A DNA stretch of 64,000 bases from Deltaproteobacteria bacterium (GTDB lineage Bacteria; Desulfobacterota; Binatia; Binatales; Binataceae), in NCBI GenBank assembly GCA_021831785.1, contig JAKBMB010000009.1, forward strand, positions 62,001 to 126,000. The letters run 5' to 3'. Positions 18,952 through 28,417 of this stretch are shown one piece after another. Made by a program: the position numbers and the translations under genes. Numbering within the stretch: the first letter of the stretch is position 1; each line of letters starts with the position of its first letter. The notes beneath the pieces are model-generated. The model ran no database searches. It saw only the letters and a list, made by a program, of their open reading frames with translations, and was not told the origin of the DNA.

Positions 18952-20694
18952 ATGAAGGAACTGCTCTGGCCCTACGTACGCCGCTACTGGCTTCGGTACG
19001 CTTTCGGGGTGCTGTGTCTGATGGTTACCGCAAGCCTGGCGATGGCGATACCCTACCTGGTGCGCGCGGGAATTAATTCCATCCAGGGCGGCGAGCTTGC
19101 GCGGCTGCCGCGGCTTGCCGCGGCGATCGGTCTGACCGCGGTGTCGATGGCGCTGGCGCGATGGTTCTCGCGCTTCGTACTTTTTAACTGCGGGCGCGAC
19201 GTGGAGTACGAGCTGCGCAAGGACCTCTTCAAGCGGCTGCTGCTCCTAGGGCCCGAGTTTTATCGGCTGTTCAGCACGGGCGATCTGATGTCGCGCTTGG
19301 TCAACGATCTCACCGCGGTGCGACTCCTGGTCGGCTTTGGCATCCTGACCTTCATCAACGCGCCGTTGTACTACGTGTATGCGCTGACAATTATGCTTTC
19401 CCTCAACGCGCCGCTGACGCTCGCGGCAGTATCGCCGTTCGTGGTGCTGCTGCTCGTGGTTAGGCACCTGGCGCGCGCGCTGATGGAGCGCAGCTTAGAG
19501 GTCCAGCAAGGTCTCGGACAAATCAGCGCCAAAGTGCAGGAGAGCTTGCTGGGGATTCACGTGGTTAAGGCCTACGCTCTGGAAGAGCACGAGGGGCGCG
19601 TATTCGCGCGGCTCAACGAGCACTACAACCGCAAAGGACTTGCGCTGGCTCGGCTGCGCGGCGCGATCACGCCCATGATGCGGATCGCCGCCAGCGCTTC
19701 GATCATGACCGCGCTTACCTACGGCGGCTATTTTGTGCTCGCGCGGCAGATGACGATCGGCGACCTGGCCGGATTCATGGGCTACCTGACGCTGTTGGCG
19801 ATGCCCACGACCCTGCTCGGCTGGGTAATATCGATCTACCAACGGGGCCGCGCTGCGGTCAGCCGGCTGGCCGAAATTTTGAATGCGCCGGCGCCGCCCG
19901 CGCTCGAAGACGCCCGGATGCTTGAGGTCGCGGGCGAGATCGAGTGGGACCGGGTCTCTTTTAGTTATGGCCAGCCGACACGCAACGGCGCCGCTCCTTG
20001 GGCGCTCAAGGATATTAGCGTCAGAGTCCCGGCCGGAACTAAGCTCGCGATCGTCGGACGAACTGGGGCGGGCAAGAGCACGATGGTGAATCTGCTTTTT
20101 CGGCTGATCGAACCGCGCAGCGGGCGCGTGCTGCTCGACGGGCGCGAGCTTCGCGCGGTGCCGTTGCGCGCGTTGCGCCGCGCGATCGGCGGGGCGGTGC
20201 AAGCTCCGATGCTTTTTTCCGCCACGCTGGTCCGCAACATTGCCTTCGGCCGTCCGTCGGCCGGCTTGCCCGCGATCGCCGCGGCGGCCCGGGAGGCGGG
20301 CCTGGAGAGCGACATTGCGAGCCTGCCCAAAGGACTCGAGACGGTGGTCGGCGAGCGCGGCACCAGTCTCTCGGGCGGTCAGAGGCAGCGCGTGGCGATT
20401 GCCCGCCTGATGGTTTACGACGCGCCGGTGGCGGTTCTGGACGACGCGCTTTCGAGCGTGGATACCATCACCGAAACGGCCGTGCTGCGTAATCTGAGCC
20501 GGCGGATGCGGGGACGCACGACGATCGTTGTCTCCCATCGCATCTCCGCGATCCGCGACGCCGACCAAATCGTGGTGCTTGAGGACGGCGCGATCGCCGA
20601 GCGCGGTACGCACGACGAGCTGATGGCGGCGGGCGGAGTTTACGCCGAACTGTTCAGACGCCAACTACTCGAGGAGGAGCTGGACCGGTACTGA
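18952..20694 (+). CDS. ABC exporter half-transporter, subunit 1 (degenerate Walker B Glu)
   Basis: 580 residues: six transmembrane helices (about 15-300) fused to a nucleotide-binding domain. Walker A is VGRTGAGKST (about 368), the signature is canonical LSGGQRQRVAIAR (about 473), and Walker B reads VLDDALSSVD, so the catalytic Glu is replaced by Asp498. The next gene, 6 bp downstream, encodes a partner with the opposite asymmetry. This is the pattern of heterodimeric exporters such as MdlAB or TM287/288. The substrate could be a lipid, drug or peptide; the WaaE-like neighbour hints at envelope lipid transport but does not prove it. Confidence 0.9.
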   Translation: MKELLWPYVRRYWLRYAFGVLCLMVTASLAMAIPYLVRAGINSIQGGELARLPRLAAAIGLTAVSMALARWFSRFVLFNCGRDVEYELRKDLFKRLLLLGPEFYRLFSTGDLMSRLVNDLTAVRLLVGFGILTFINAPLYYVYALTIMLSLNAPLTLAAVSPFVVLLLVVRHLARALMERSLEVQQGLGQISAKVQESLLGIHVVKAYALEEHEGRVFARLNEHYNRKGLALARLRGAITPMMRIAASASIMTALTYGGYFVLARQMTIGDLAGFMGYLTLLAMPTTLLGWVISIYQRGRAAVSRLAEILNAPAPPALEDARMLEVAGEIEWDRVSFSYGQPTRNGAAPWALKDISVRVPAGTKLAIVGRTGAGKSTMVNLLFRLIEPRSGRVLLDGRELRAVPLRALRRAIGGAVQAPMLFSATLVRNIAFGRPSAGLPAIAAAAREAGLESDIASLPKGLETVVGERGTSLSGGQRQRVAIARLMVYDAPVAVLDDALSSVDTITETAVLRNLSRRMRGRTTIVVSHRISAIRDADQIVVLEDGAIAERGTHDELMAAGGVYAELFRRQLLEEELDRY

Positions 20695-20700
20695 AGGCCG

Positions 20701-22533
20701 ATGCTGGGCGACTACGAGACAGATTTAGGGCCGCCGCGCGACGCTGGCCTTGTCGCCTGGATATGGAATTTTATCCGCCCATACCGGCGCCGGCTGGCGG
20801 GCGCGGCGGTGCTGATGCCGCTTTACTCGGTCTTCGCGCTCGCCCAGCCCTACGTGATCAAGCTTGCGATCGATCTCTTCCTGCATCCCTCCCCCGGCGC
20901 GCCGCCGCATCGATGGCTTGCGTCCTTACGGAGCCTTGGGCCCAAGCGCGGGATATTGGTCATGGGCGGATGCTACGCCGTGCTGGTCGCGGGCGAGTTC
21001 TGCGCGTTTTACGGCCAGTATTACCTCACCATGGTCGTCGCCCAGTTGGGGCTCTCCGATCTCAGGCTCGCTCTTTTCCGGCATATCGAGAAGCTGCCGG
21101 TAGCCTTTTTCGACCGGCAGCCGAGCGGACGGTTGGTGAGCCGCATCACCACCGACATCGACGCTATCAACGAAATGTTCAACGCCGGCGCGCTCACGAT
21201 CGTGACCGATCTGCTGATTCTCGTGAGCGTGGTCGCGCTCATGTTCGACTTAAGCCCGCATCTGGCGCTGTGGACGCTTGGCGCTACCGTGCCGGTAATC
21301 TTGACGGTTAAGCTTTTTCAGACGCGCGCGCGCATGGTTTACCGCCGGATTCGAGGCTCGCTGGCGGCGCTGAGCGGTTATATTTCCGAGGCGATCGTGG
21401 GGATCGTCGCGATCCAGCTCTTCACTGGGGAGGCGCGCGCGCAGGAGGAATTCGACGAATTCAATCGCGCTTGCCGGGACGCCCTGATGCGGGTCAACGT
21501 TTACGAAGCGGGGCTTTATTCGCTGGTGGAGGCGGCGAGCGCGATAACGCTGGGCGTGATTCTCTGGGTGGGCGGCTATCGCGCGGTCGGGCTCGGCACG
21601 CTGGTCGCTTTCATCGAGTACACGCAGAAGTTCTTTCTTCCCTTGCGCGAAATGTCCACCAAATATACCGCCGTGCAGTCCGCCTTGGCCGCGGTCGAGC
21701 GCATCGTGGGCATCATGCGCGACAACCCCGCCGAAGCCAATCCGGCGCCCGCGCGTCGGCCCGAAGCCGCGCGCGGCGCGATCGTTTTCGACCGCGTACG
21801 CTTTGCGTATCGTCCCGACGAACCGGTACTTACCGGCCTAAGCTTAAGCGTCGAGCCCGGGCAGAAGGTCGCGATCGTCGGTCCCACCGGAGCCGGCAAG
21901 TCTACGATCGTCAAGCTTTTAGCGCGGTTTTACGATGTCGAGTCCGGGCGAATCCTCCTTGACGGCGCCGACGTGCGAACGCTCGATCTGGCATGGCTGC
22001 GCCGCGTAGTCGGAATTGTCCAGCAAGAGGTCTTCATTTTTTCCGGCACGGTGTTCGACAACGTGCGCATGGGTCGCGAAGATTTGGGCGAAGCGCAGGT
22101 GATTTCAGCGCTCAAGCGCGCGCGAGCCTACGAGTTCGTCGCGCGGCTGGCCGGCGGGCTCTACGAGCCGCTCGGCGAGCGGGGGGCGAATCTTTCGACC
22201 GGTCAGCGCCAATTGTTGGCTTTTGCGCGGGCGCTCGCCTACGATCCGCCGATCTTGGTGATGGACGAGGCAACCTCCAGCGTTGACAGCGAGACCGAGC
22301 GGCTGATCCGAATCGCGCTCGATGAGCTGCTCAAGCGCCGCACCGCGCTCATCATCGCCCATCGCTTATCCACGATCGAAAAGGCCGACCGAATCTTGGT
22401 CGTAAACCGTGGCGAGGTGCGGGAGAGCGGGACGCATGAGGAACTTCTGGCCCGGCGCGGACTTTACTACCGGCTGTTCGAGGTGCAATATGACACGCCG
22501 TCGCGCCCGCAGCCGGGCGGCGCCGCAACTTAA
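20701..22533 (+). CDS. ABC exporter half-transporter, subunit 2 (variant signature motif)
   Basis: 610 residues with a six-helix transmembrane domain and an NBD. Walker A is VGPTGAGKST (about 393), Walker B is intact with catalytic Glu (VMDEATSSVD, Glu at about 523), but the signature reads LSTGQRQLLAFARAL (about 498) instead of LSGGQ. Combined with subunit 1, one composite ATP site has canonical Glu plus LSGGQ and the other is degenerate, as expected for a heterodimer. It belongs to the same operon as subunit 1. Confidence 0.9.
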   Translation: MLGDYETDLGPPRDAGLVAWIWNFIRPYRRRLAGAAVLMPLYSVFALAQPYVIKLAIDLFLHPSPGAPPHRWLASLRSLGPKRGILVMGGCYAVLVAGEFCAFYGQYYLTMVVAQLGLSDLRLALFRHIEKLPVAFFDRQPSGRLVSRITTDIDAINEMFNAGALTIVTDLLILVSVVALMFDLSPHLALWTLGATVPVILTVKLFQTRARMVYRRIRGSLAALSGYISEAIVGIVAIQLFTGEARAQEEFDEFNRACRDALMRVNVYEAGLYSLVEAASAITLGVILWVGGYRAVGLGTLVAFIEYTQKFFLPLREMSTKYTAVQSALAAVERIVGIMRDNPAEANPAPARRPEAARGAIVFDRVRFAYRPDEPVLTGLSLSVEPGQKVAIVGPTGAGKSTIVKLLARFYDVESGRILLDGADVRTLDLAWLRRVVGIVQQEVFIFSGTVFDNVRMGREDLGEAQVISALKRARAYEFVARLAGGLYEPLGERGANLSTGQRQLLAFARALAYDPPILVMDEATSSVDSETERLIRIALDELLKRRTALIIAHRLSTIEKADRILVVNRGEVRESGTHEELLARRGLYYRLFEVQYDTPSRPQPGGAAT

Positions 22534-22647
22534 GCGGCGGCGGCGATGAAGCTTCGCGCGCAAGACCCCGACGCACTTGACCGCATCGGCGCGCCGGCCC
22601 CGCCGCCTGCGGTCCCGGTTGCAAACCGCGCCGCGGTCGCGGACAGC

Positions 22648-23700
22648 ATGCTCGGGGGCGCGCGCGGCTTGGCGATGGCGGCGCTCGTTGTGGTGCTCGG
22701 CGGGTGCGACCTCGGCTACTATGCGCAAGGCGCGTACGAAGGCGCGCGGCTCTTGTGGAACCGTCAACCGATCTCCAGTGTTTTAGCGCGGAGCGACTTG
22801 AGCGCCGACCAGCGCTCCAAGCTTGAACTCGTGCTCAAGGTGCGCGAGTTCGCCGGCGCGAAGCTCGGTCTTAGAGTGGACAGCGCGTATCAGACCTACA
22901 CCCGGGTCGATGAGCGCGCGGTTACCTGGGTAGTGAGCGCGGCGCGCATGGACTCGCTCACTCCGTACACCTGGTGGTTTCCGATCGTGGGTGCGGTGCC
23001 GTACAAAGGATACTTTTCGCGCGCGAGCGCCGAAAGCGAGGCGCGCGCGCTTGAACGCCAGGGGCTGGACACTTACGTGCGGCCCGTGGTGGCATTTTCG
23101 AGCCTGGGCTTTTTCAGCGACCCGGTGCTGTCCAACCAGCTTGCGCTGCCGCGCGTGGTGCTCGCCGGCGTGATCATCCACGAGCTGTTTCATCGCACCT
23201 TTTACATGGCGAGCAATGCGATGTTTGACGAGTCGGCCGCGAATTACGTCGGCGTGCGCGGCGCGGTCACATTTTTCGCCGCCACCGAGGGCGAGAACTC
23301 GCAGGAAGCCGCCCAGGCGCAAGAGGTGTACGAGAGCAACCTTAAATTTGCCGGCTTCCTGCGCGACCAAACGGCCGCGCTCGAGAAGCTTTATACCAGC
23401 GGGCTTCCCCTGGCCGAGGTTTTAACCCAGCGCCAGGCCTTGTTTGATAAGCTCAAAGCCGGCTACACGGCCCTGGCTCCCTCGCTCTCAGGATTGGATC
23501 GCTATGATCTCGACCGCGAGCCGATTAACAACGCGGTTCTGGCGAGCTACCTGACCTACTTCCACGACCTCGACCAATTCGCGGGCCTTGACCGTCTGTA
23601 TCGCACCGACCTGCGCGCGACGATTCAAGCGATTATCACGCTGGCCGAAAAACATCCCGAAGACCCGTTTTTCGCGATCTGGCAGGCGGCGCAGCATTAG
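22648..23700 (+). CDS. Predicted outer/inner-membrane lipoprotein aminopeptidase (gluzincin)
   Basis: 350 residues from the ATG at 22648. This start gives a lipoprotein signal, MLGGARGLAMAALVVVLGGC, with lipobox Cys at 20; an earlier ATG at 22546 would bury the signal behind 34 low-complexity residues. The zinc-binding HExxH is IIHELFHRTF and the third ligand Glu is probably in FDESAANYVG. This matches the predicted aminopeptidase family PF10023. It lies just downstream of the ABC pair and may be cotranscribed. The peptide substrate is unknown. Confidence 0.82.
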   Translation: MLGGARGLAMAALVVVLGGCDLGYYAQGAYEGARLLWNRQPISSVLARSDLSADQRSKLELVLKVREFAGAKLGLRVDSAYQTYTRVDERAVTWVVSAARMDSLTPYTWWFPIVGAVPYKGYFSRASAESEARALERQGLDTYVRPVVAFSSLGFFSDPVLSNQLALPRVVLAGVIIHELFHRTFYMASNAMFDESAANYVGVRGAVTFFAATEGENSQEAAQAQEVYESNLKFAGFLRDQTAALEKLYTSGLPLAEVLTQRQALFDKLKAGYTALAPSLSGLDRYDLDREPINNAVLASYLTYFHDLDQFAGLDRLYRTDLRATIQAIITLAEKHPEDPFFAIWQAAQH

Positions 23701-23701
23701 G

Positions 23702-23744
23702 AGTAATCCCATAAATGGCCGTAGGGCATGGATGTCATGCTGAG
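23702..23744 (+). repeat. Second repeat family, copy 1
   Basis: About 41 bases (AGTAATCCCATAAATGGCCG, then TAGGGCATGGATGTCATGCT) match the site at 58220-58261 with about four differences. A CAGCATGAC near 23887 could pair with the end of this segment across 150 bases. Confidence 0.55.
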
Positions 23745-23833
23745 CGCCCTCTTGGTCATTCTTCGCTGCGCTCAGAGCCGGTGAATTTTTGGCAAGCTGC
23801 CGCATGCCGCCGCAGGCTGCGTCCGAAATGTCT

Positions 23834-23867
23834 CTAATGGGGCGGGCACGGCGGCCCGCCCCATTAG
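23834..23867. terminator. 14-bp perfect hairpin
   Basis: CTAATGGGGCGGGC pairs perfectly with GCCCGCCCCATTAG around a six-base loop. It is downstream of the ABC-aminopeptidase operon, but without a clear T-run afterwards. It may act as a terminator or be part of the repeat that surrounds it. Confidence 0.45.
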
Positions 23868-24088
23868 TCAAATATTCCCAAACGCCCAGCATGACGGAGA
23901 AAGCGAAAGCGTTTATGAGATAGGCTCTGGCTTCGCGGCCTCGTCAGGGCCAGGCCGGCGCGCACCGCTTGATGAACGCGTTTCTCGACGGGGATGAAAG
24001 TCTCCTCACCGCTATGCCACAGGTTTGAGCCCGCGCGCGGGGTTTGAAGCGACGCCGCGATACAAGGCAGAGCGCGCCGCGCTAAACT

Positions 24089-24218
24089 ATTGAGGATTGC
24101 CAAGCATTGAGACCGTGCAGGGCCGTGGCGGATGGGGGTCTACATCGGGTGCGGCCACTCCGGCGGTCGAGGACCAAGCCGAGAGGGGTGTCTGTCACTA
24201 TGTTCTGCGATCGTCAGT
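24089..24218 (+). repeat. MITE-like intergenic repeat, copy E
   Basis: Left end TATTGAGGATTGCCAAGCAT then TGAGACCGTGCAGGGCCGTG; right end GTGTCTGTCACTATGTTCTG then CGATCGTCAG. Length about 130 bp. It lies upstream of the Mut7-C gene. Confidence 0.7.
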
Positions 24219-24269
24219 GAAGTGTTCGCCAAGGCGCACGCGGCTGTTGAGTGCAGGTGGGCCGGCGCG

Positions 24270-24770
24270 ATGACTGAGGAGCCGAAATTCGCCGCTGACC
24301 GAATGCTGGGACGTTTGGCGCGATGGCTGCGGCTTTTGGGCGCGGACGTTGCCTGGCGACCGGATTTCGGCGGCCATGAGCTTTTGCGGCTGGCGCGCAG
24401 CGAGGGCCGGGTTATGCTCACGCGCGACAGCCGCTTGCGCACTGCGCGCGACGTGCTGTTTATCGAGAGCAATTTCTTTCGCGAGCAGCTTCGCCAAGTG
24501 CTTACGGCGTATCCGTTCGATTTCCACGCGCGGACATTTAGCCGCTGCTCACGCTGCAATTCACCGCTGCGTGCCGTGCCGCGCAGCGTGGTCGCGCATC
24601 GGGTGCCGCCCTTCGTCTATGCAAGCCAGGAGCGATTTTCGTGGTGCCCCACGTGCGGCCGCGTGTACTGGGATGCGACCCATCTGCGGCGCATACGCGA
24701 CGAAGTAGAACGCCTGATGCGCCCGCTCGCCGGCCAATGCAGCTTAGGCCAAGCGCCGGCCCGCAATTAG
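24270..24770 (+). CDS. Mut7-C RNase domain protein with zinc ribbon
   Basis: 166 residues. The Mut7-C domain (PIN-like RNase fold) shows FAADRMLGRLARWLRLLGAD, then MLTRDSRLRTARD with the acidic residues expected of the active site. A C-terminal zinc ribbon has CSRCNSPL and CPTCGRVYW. Such proteins are small cytoplasmic predicted RNases, sometimes toxin-like. The ATG at 24270 has AGGTGG nine bases upstream; a longer frame from 24132 runs into repeat copy E and is rejected. No obvious partner gene. Confidence 0.82.
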   Translation: MTEEPKFAADRMLGRLARWLRLLGADVAWRPDFGGHELLRLARSEGRVMLTRDSRLRTARDVLFIESNFFREQLRQVLTAYPFDFHARTFSRCSRCNSPLRAVPRSVVAHRVPPFVYASQERFSWCPTCGRVYWDATHLRRIRDEVERLMRPLAGQCSLGQAPARN

Positions 24771-25185
24771 CCCCTACGCTCAGAGACGCTGTCGCAGGGC
24801 GAGCGGTAGCCTGTCGCCGCAGCCGAAAGCCCCGAGAAAAAAGCGCTTGAGCCGTATAAACCAGCTCAGCTTGATTCGCCGCTGAAATGGTCGCGATCGC
24901 TTTTGCGCGGAATGCTTGCCTGAGGTGTGATAAATGCGGCAAGGCGGGCGATTTTTGAGCGGGCTTTTGACGCGAAACTAAAGCAAATTAATCTAAGCGA
25001 TGGCGGCGCCGCTTGATAATAACGAGCGCGCGCTCCGCGCGCCGAACTGCGCGGAATTCCGCGATGGTGTAGAATTAATCAACAATCAGCGGATTTGCGA
25101 ATTTGAGCATTGCTCCTGACCTTTGGGCATAATTGGACCGGTCAAGGGGCGCGGCGCTCTGGGGAACGCCCTGGAGGTCTTTACT
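24771..25185. other. Intergenic region, nothing recognised
   Basis: About 415 bp, more AT-rich than the flanks in its second half. I see no RNA gene, repeat family or convincing promoter. CATAAT near 25128 could be a -10 for the TPR gene, but no good -35 is spaced from it. Confidence 0.4.
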
Positions 25186-25674
25186 ATGGCATGCGACGAA
25201 GACAAGCGGCATTTGGCTCTGACGCTCGTCAATCGCGGCCTTCGAGCGCAAGAGGAAGGCGAGTTGGAGAAAGCGGTCGAGCTTTACCGGGCGTCCCTGG
25301 ATATCCATCCGACGGCCGAAGGCCACACGTACTTGGGCTGGGCGCTCAGCTACGCGGGGCAACTTGACGAAGCGATCACGCATTGTCGTGAGGCGATAGA
25401 GATCGATCCGGACTTCGGCAATCCGTATAACGATATCGGGGTCTATCTCATGCAACAGCGCCATCTCGACGAGGCTATTCCCTGGTTGGAACGAGCGAAG
25501 GCGGCGCGGCGCTACGAGCCGCGCCATTTCCCCTTTGTCAATCTAGGCAGCATCTATGTCTGGCGCGGAGAGCTCAGACGCGCGATCGAGGAATTTAAGG
25601 GAGCGCTCGAACTGATGCCGGGCGACGAGGGTATCGCAAGCGCGATCTGCGAACTGGAAAGCAAGCTAAATTGA
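25186..25674 (+). CDS. Tetratricopeptide repeat protein
   Basis: 162 residues comprising about three to four TPR units, for example AEGHTYLGWALSYAGQLDEA, then GNPYNDIGVYLMQQRHLDEA and a last unit with FVNLGSIYVWRGELRRAIEE. No signal peptide or membrane helix, so a cytoplasmic scaffold is likely. The start at 25186 has a near-perfect GGAGG eight bases upstream; a longer frame from 25123 lacks one. It precedes leuS by about 100 bp. The partner is unknown. Confidence 0.85.
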   Translation: MACDEDKRHLALTLVNRGLRAQEEGELEKAVELYRASLDIHPTAEGHTYLGWALSYAGQLDEAITHCREAIEIDPDFGNPYNDIGVYLMQQRHLDEAIPWLERAKAARRYEPRHFPFVNLGSIYVWRGELRRAIEEFKGALELMPGDEGIASAICELESKLN

Positions 25675-25778
25675 CGGCGCTAATCCGGCTTAAGCGGCGC
25701 AGTTTTCGGCGCAATAAAGCTGGAGATATACTCCGCGCTTGTGGGCGCGCGAGGTGCGGCCCATAAGCGCGGGCTTTT

Positions 25779-28229
25779 ATGAAGCAGACGATGGACGAAC
25801 GCTACGATTTCAGGGCCGCGGACCCGAAATGGCAGGAACAATGGGAGCGCGATCAGATTTATCGCGCGGTCGAAGACCGATCGCGGTCTGAATTCTACCT
25901 GCTCGAGATGTTCCCTTACCCGTCCGGCGACGGGCTCTCGGTCGGGCATTTACGCAACTACGTGCCGTGCGACGTGATGGGTCGCTATAAACGGATGCGC
26001 GGGTACAACGTGCTGCATCCGATGGGATGGGATGCCTTCGGGCTGCCGGCCGAGAACGACGCTTTGCTCAAGGGCTTTCATCCGAAGGAGCTCGTGCCGC
26101 GCTACGCGGCAAATTACCGGCGCCAGCTTAAGATGGTAGGTTGCGCCTATGATTGGAGCCGCGAGATAAATTCCTCGACGCCCGAATATTACCGCTGGAC
26201 GCAGTGGTTTTTTCTCCTGCTCTATCGCCGCGGTCTCGCTTACCGCGCGACCGGCGCGCAGTGGTGGTGCGAGAAGTGCCGCACGATCCTCGCCAACGAG
26301 CAGGTGGTGGACGGAGGCTGCTGGCGCCATCCCGACACTCCGGTCACCAAGAAAGACCTCGAGCAATGGTATTTCAAGATAACCGACTACGCCGAACGGC
26401 TACTTAAAGACCTCGACGATGTCGATTGGCCCGAACCAATCAAGCTGATGCAGCGCAACTGGATCGGGCGCTCTCAGGGCGCCGAGCTCGGCTTTGCCGT
26501 CGTGGGGCATCCCGGGCGCGAGGTGCGCTTTTTCACCACGCGGCCCGACACGGTATTCGGCGTCTCGTTTATGGTGCTCGCCCCCGAGCATCCGCTGGTC
26601 GCCGAGATCACCGCTCCCGCCCAGCGCGCGGCGGTGGAAGCTTATGTGGCCGAGGCGCGCCGGCGCACCGAAATCGAGCGGCTCTCTACCGTTAAGGAAA
26701 AGACTGGAGTGTTCACCGGCGCGTACGCTCACAACTCGTTTTCGCAGCGCGAAGTGCCGATCTGGGCGGCGGACTATGTTCTGATGAGCTACGGCACCGG
26801 CGCGATCATGGGCGCTCCCGGCGAAGACCAGCGCGATTTCGAGTTCGCCCGCAAGTATGGCATCGAGATTCCCCGCGTCACCATGCCCGCCGACGGCAGC
26901 GCGCCGCCTTTGGACAGCGCCTATAGCCCTTACGGCACGACCGTTAACTCCGGCTTCCTGAACGGCCTGCCCACCGAAGAAGCGATTGAGGCGGCGTGTC
27001 GCTGGGCGGAGGAAAAGAAGCTTGGCCGCGCCACCTTAAACTATCGGATGCGCGACTGGTTGATTTCGCGCCAGCGTTACTGGGGAGCCCCCATACCTAT
27101 CATTTATTGCCGGCGCGGCTGCGGTATCGTGCCGGTGCCGGAGGATGATCTGCCGGTTGTGCTGCCCGACCTAAAGCAGTATCAGCCGTCGGGTACCGGG
27201 CGCTCGCCGCTGGCCAGCCTGCCCGAATTCGTCAACACGGCTTGTCCGCGCTGCGGTGGGCCGGCCGAGCGCGAGACCGACACGTTGGACGGTTTCGCTT
27301 GCTCGTCGTGGTACTTCCTGCGCTTCGCCTCGCCCCATTATGACCGCGCACCCTTCGAGCGGGCCGCGGCCGACTACTGGCTGCCGGTCGACCTCTACGT
27401 CGGCGGCGCCGAGCATGCGGTGATGCATCTGCTGTATGCGCGGATGTGGACCAAGGTCATGTTCGACGCGGGCCTGATAAATTTTGCCGAGCCCTTCCCG
27501 CGCCTGCGCAACCAGGGCATGCTGTGGGCCGCCGACGGCCAGAAGATGTCTAAGAGCCGGGGCAACGTGGTCACGCCCGACGCGATGGTCGAGAAGTACG
27601 GTGCCGACGCCCTGCGCTTATGGGAAGTCTTCATGGGGCCGTTCGATGAGCCGACGAACTGGAACGAAGACGGCGTGGTGGGCACGGCCCGTTTCCTTAA
27701 CCGGGTGTGGGCGGTGATGCGCCGCTACGCGCAAGCCGGCTGTCCCTCGGGCAAGTGCGGCGCCGAGACCACGCGGCGCGCGCATAAGACGCTCCGCGTC
27801 GTCACCGGCCATATCGAGCGGATGCGCTACAATACGGCGCTCGCCGCGCTGATGGAGCAGCTAAACTATCTTGCCGCGCGCAAGCCCGAGGAGCTGGACC
27901 GCTTTACGATAGAAAGCTACGTTCTGCTGCTGGCGCCGATGGCGCCGCATATGACGGAGGAAATCTGGCGCGCGCTGGGCCATCGGAAATCCGTTCACTT
28001 GCAGTCGTGGCCCGACTTCGACCCCGAGCTTGCGCGCGACGAAATGATCACTATCGTGGTTCAAGTTAACGGCAAAGTGCGCGACAGACTTCAAGCGCCG
28101 GCCGAAAGCGACGAGCAGACAATTCGCGCGATGGCACTGAAGAGCGCGGCGGTGGGCCGCTATCTTGCCGGCAGAGAGCCCAAAAATATAATTTACGTTC
28201 CGCAAAAGCTCGTGAGCATCGTGCTCTAG
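25779..28229 (+). CDS. leuS: Leucine--tRNA ligase
   Basis: Class Ia aminoacyl-tRNA synthetase of 816 residues, the usual bacterial length. The HIGH-equivalent is in MFPYPSGDGLSVGHLRNY; the CP1 editing domain follows with FMVLAPEHPLV and the GTGAIMGAPGEDQRD segment; a zinc-like CxxC pair (TACPRCGGP) precedes SSWYFLRFASPHYD; the KMSKS loop is GQKMSKSRGN. The anticodon-binding and C-terminal VQVNGKVRDRLQ domains complete it. Start at 25779 or an ATG four codons later; neither has a strong ribosome-binding site. Confidence 0.97.
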   Translation: MKQTMDERYDFRAADPKWQEQWERDQIYRAVEDRSRSEFYLLEMFPYPSGDGLSVGHLRNYVPCDVMGRYKRMRGYNVLHPMGWDAFGLPAENDALLKGFHPKELVPRYAANYRRQLKMVGCAYDWSREINSSTPEYYRWTQWFFLLLYRRGLAYRATGAQWWCEKCRTILANEQVVDGGCWRHPDTPVTKKDLEQWYFKITDYAERLLKDLDDVDWPEPIKLMQRNWIGRSQGAELGFAVVGHPGREVRFFTTRPDTVFGVSFMVLAPEHPLVAEITAPAQRAAVEAYVAEARRRTEIERLSTVKEKTGVFTGAYAHNSFSQREVPIWAADYVLMSYGTGAIMGAPGEDQRDFEFARKYGIEIPRVTMPADGSAPPLDSAYSPYGTTVNSGFLNGLPTEEAIEAACRWAEEKKLGRATLNYRMRDWLISRQRYWGAPIPIIYCRRGCGIVPVPEDDLPVVLPDLKQYQPSGTGRSPLASLPEFVNTACPRCGGPAERETDTLDGFACSSWYFLRFASPHYDRAPFERAAADYWLPVDLYVGGAEHAVMHLLYARMWTKVMFDAGLINFAEPFPRLRNQGMLWAADGQKMSKSRGNVVTPDAMVEKYGADALRLWEVFMGPFDEPTNWNEDGVVGTARFLNRVWAVMRRYAQAGCPSGKCGAETTRRAHKTLRVVTGHIERMRYNTALAALMEQLNYLAARKPEELDRFTIESYVLLLAPMAPHMTEEIWRALGHRKSVHLQSWPDFDPELARDEMITIVVQVNGKVRDRLQAPAESDEQTIRAMALKSAAVGRYLAGREPKNIIYVPQKLVSIVL

Positions 28230-28417
28230 CATTCGTTGCGCGGCGCAAGCCGGCGTGCCGGCGGGCGCAGGCTTTCGAGCCGCCGATAGCCGCCGTGACG
28301 ACGGCGCACGTTGTGCAGTCCTCTTTAGGGCGTTTAGGACGCGAGGGTGCCGCTCGATCTCATTGATCGTATCGGCTGGGCGAAAGAAACGTTATCCGGA
28401 AAAGAAAGGCACCTAAA

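Larger units (their letters stand above)
23701..24269. other. Intergenic region with two repeat families and a strong hairpin
   Basis: No coding region is credible. From about 23702, AATCCCATAAATGGCCGTAG and GGCATGGATGTCATGCT recur with few changes at 58222-58260. A 14-bp perfect stem follows (see separate entry), and repeat copy E lies at the right end. Confidence 0.6.

Noticed and set aside
19495-20664. Minus-strand open frame opposite the first ABC gene
   Set aside because: His/Arg/Gln-rich shadow without motifs.
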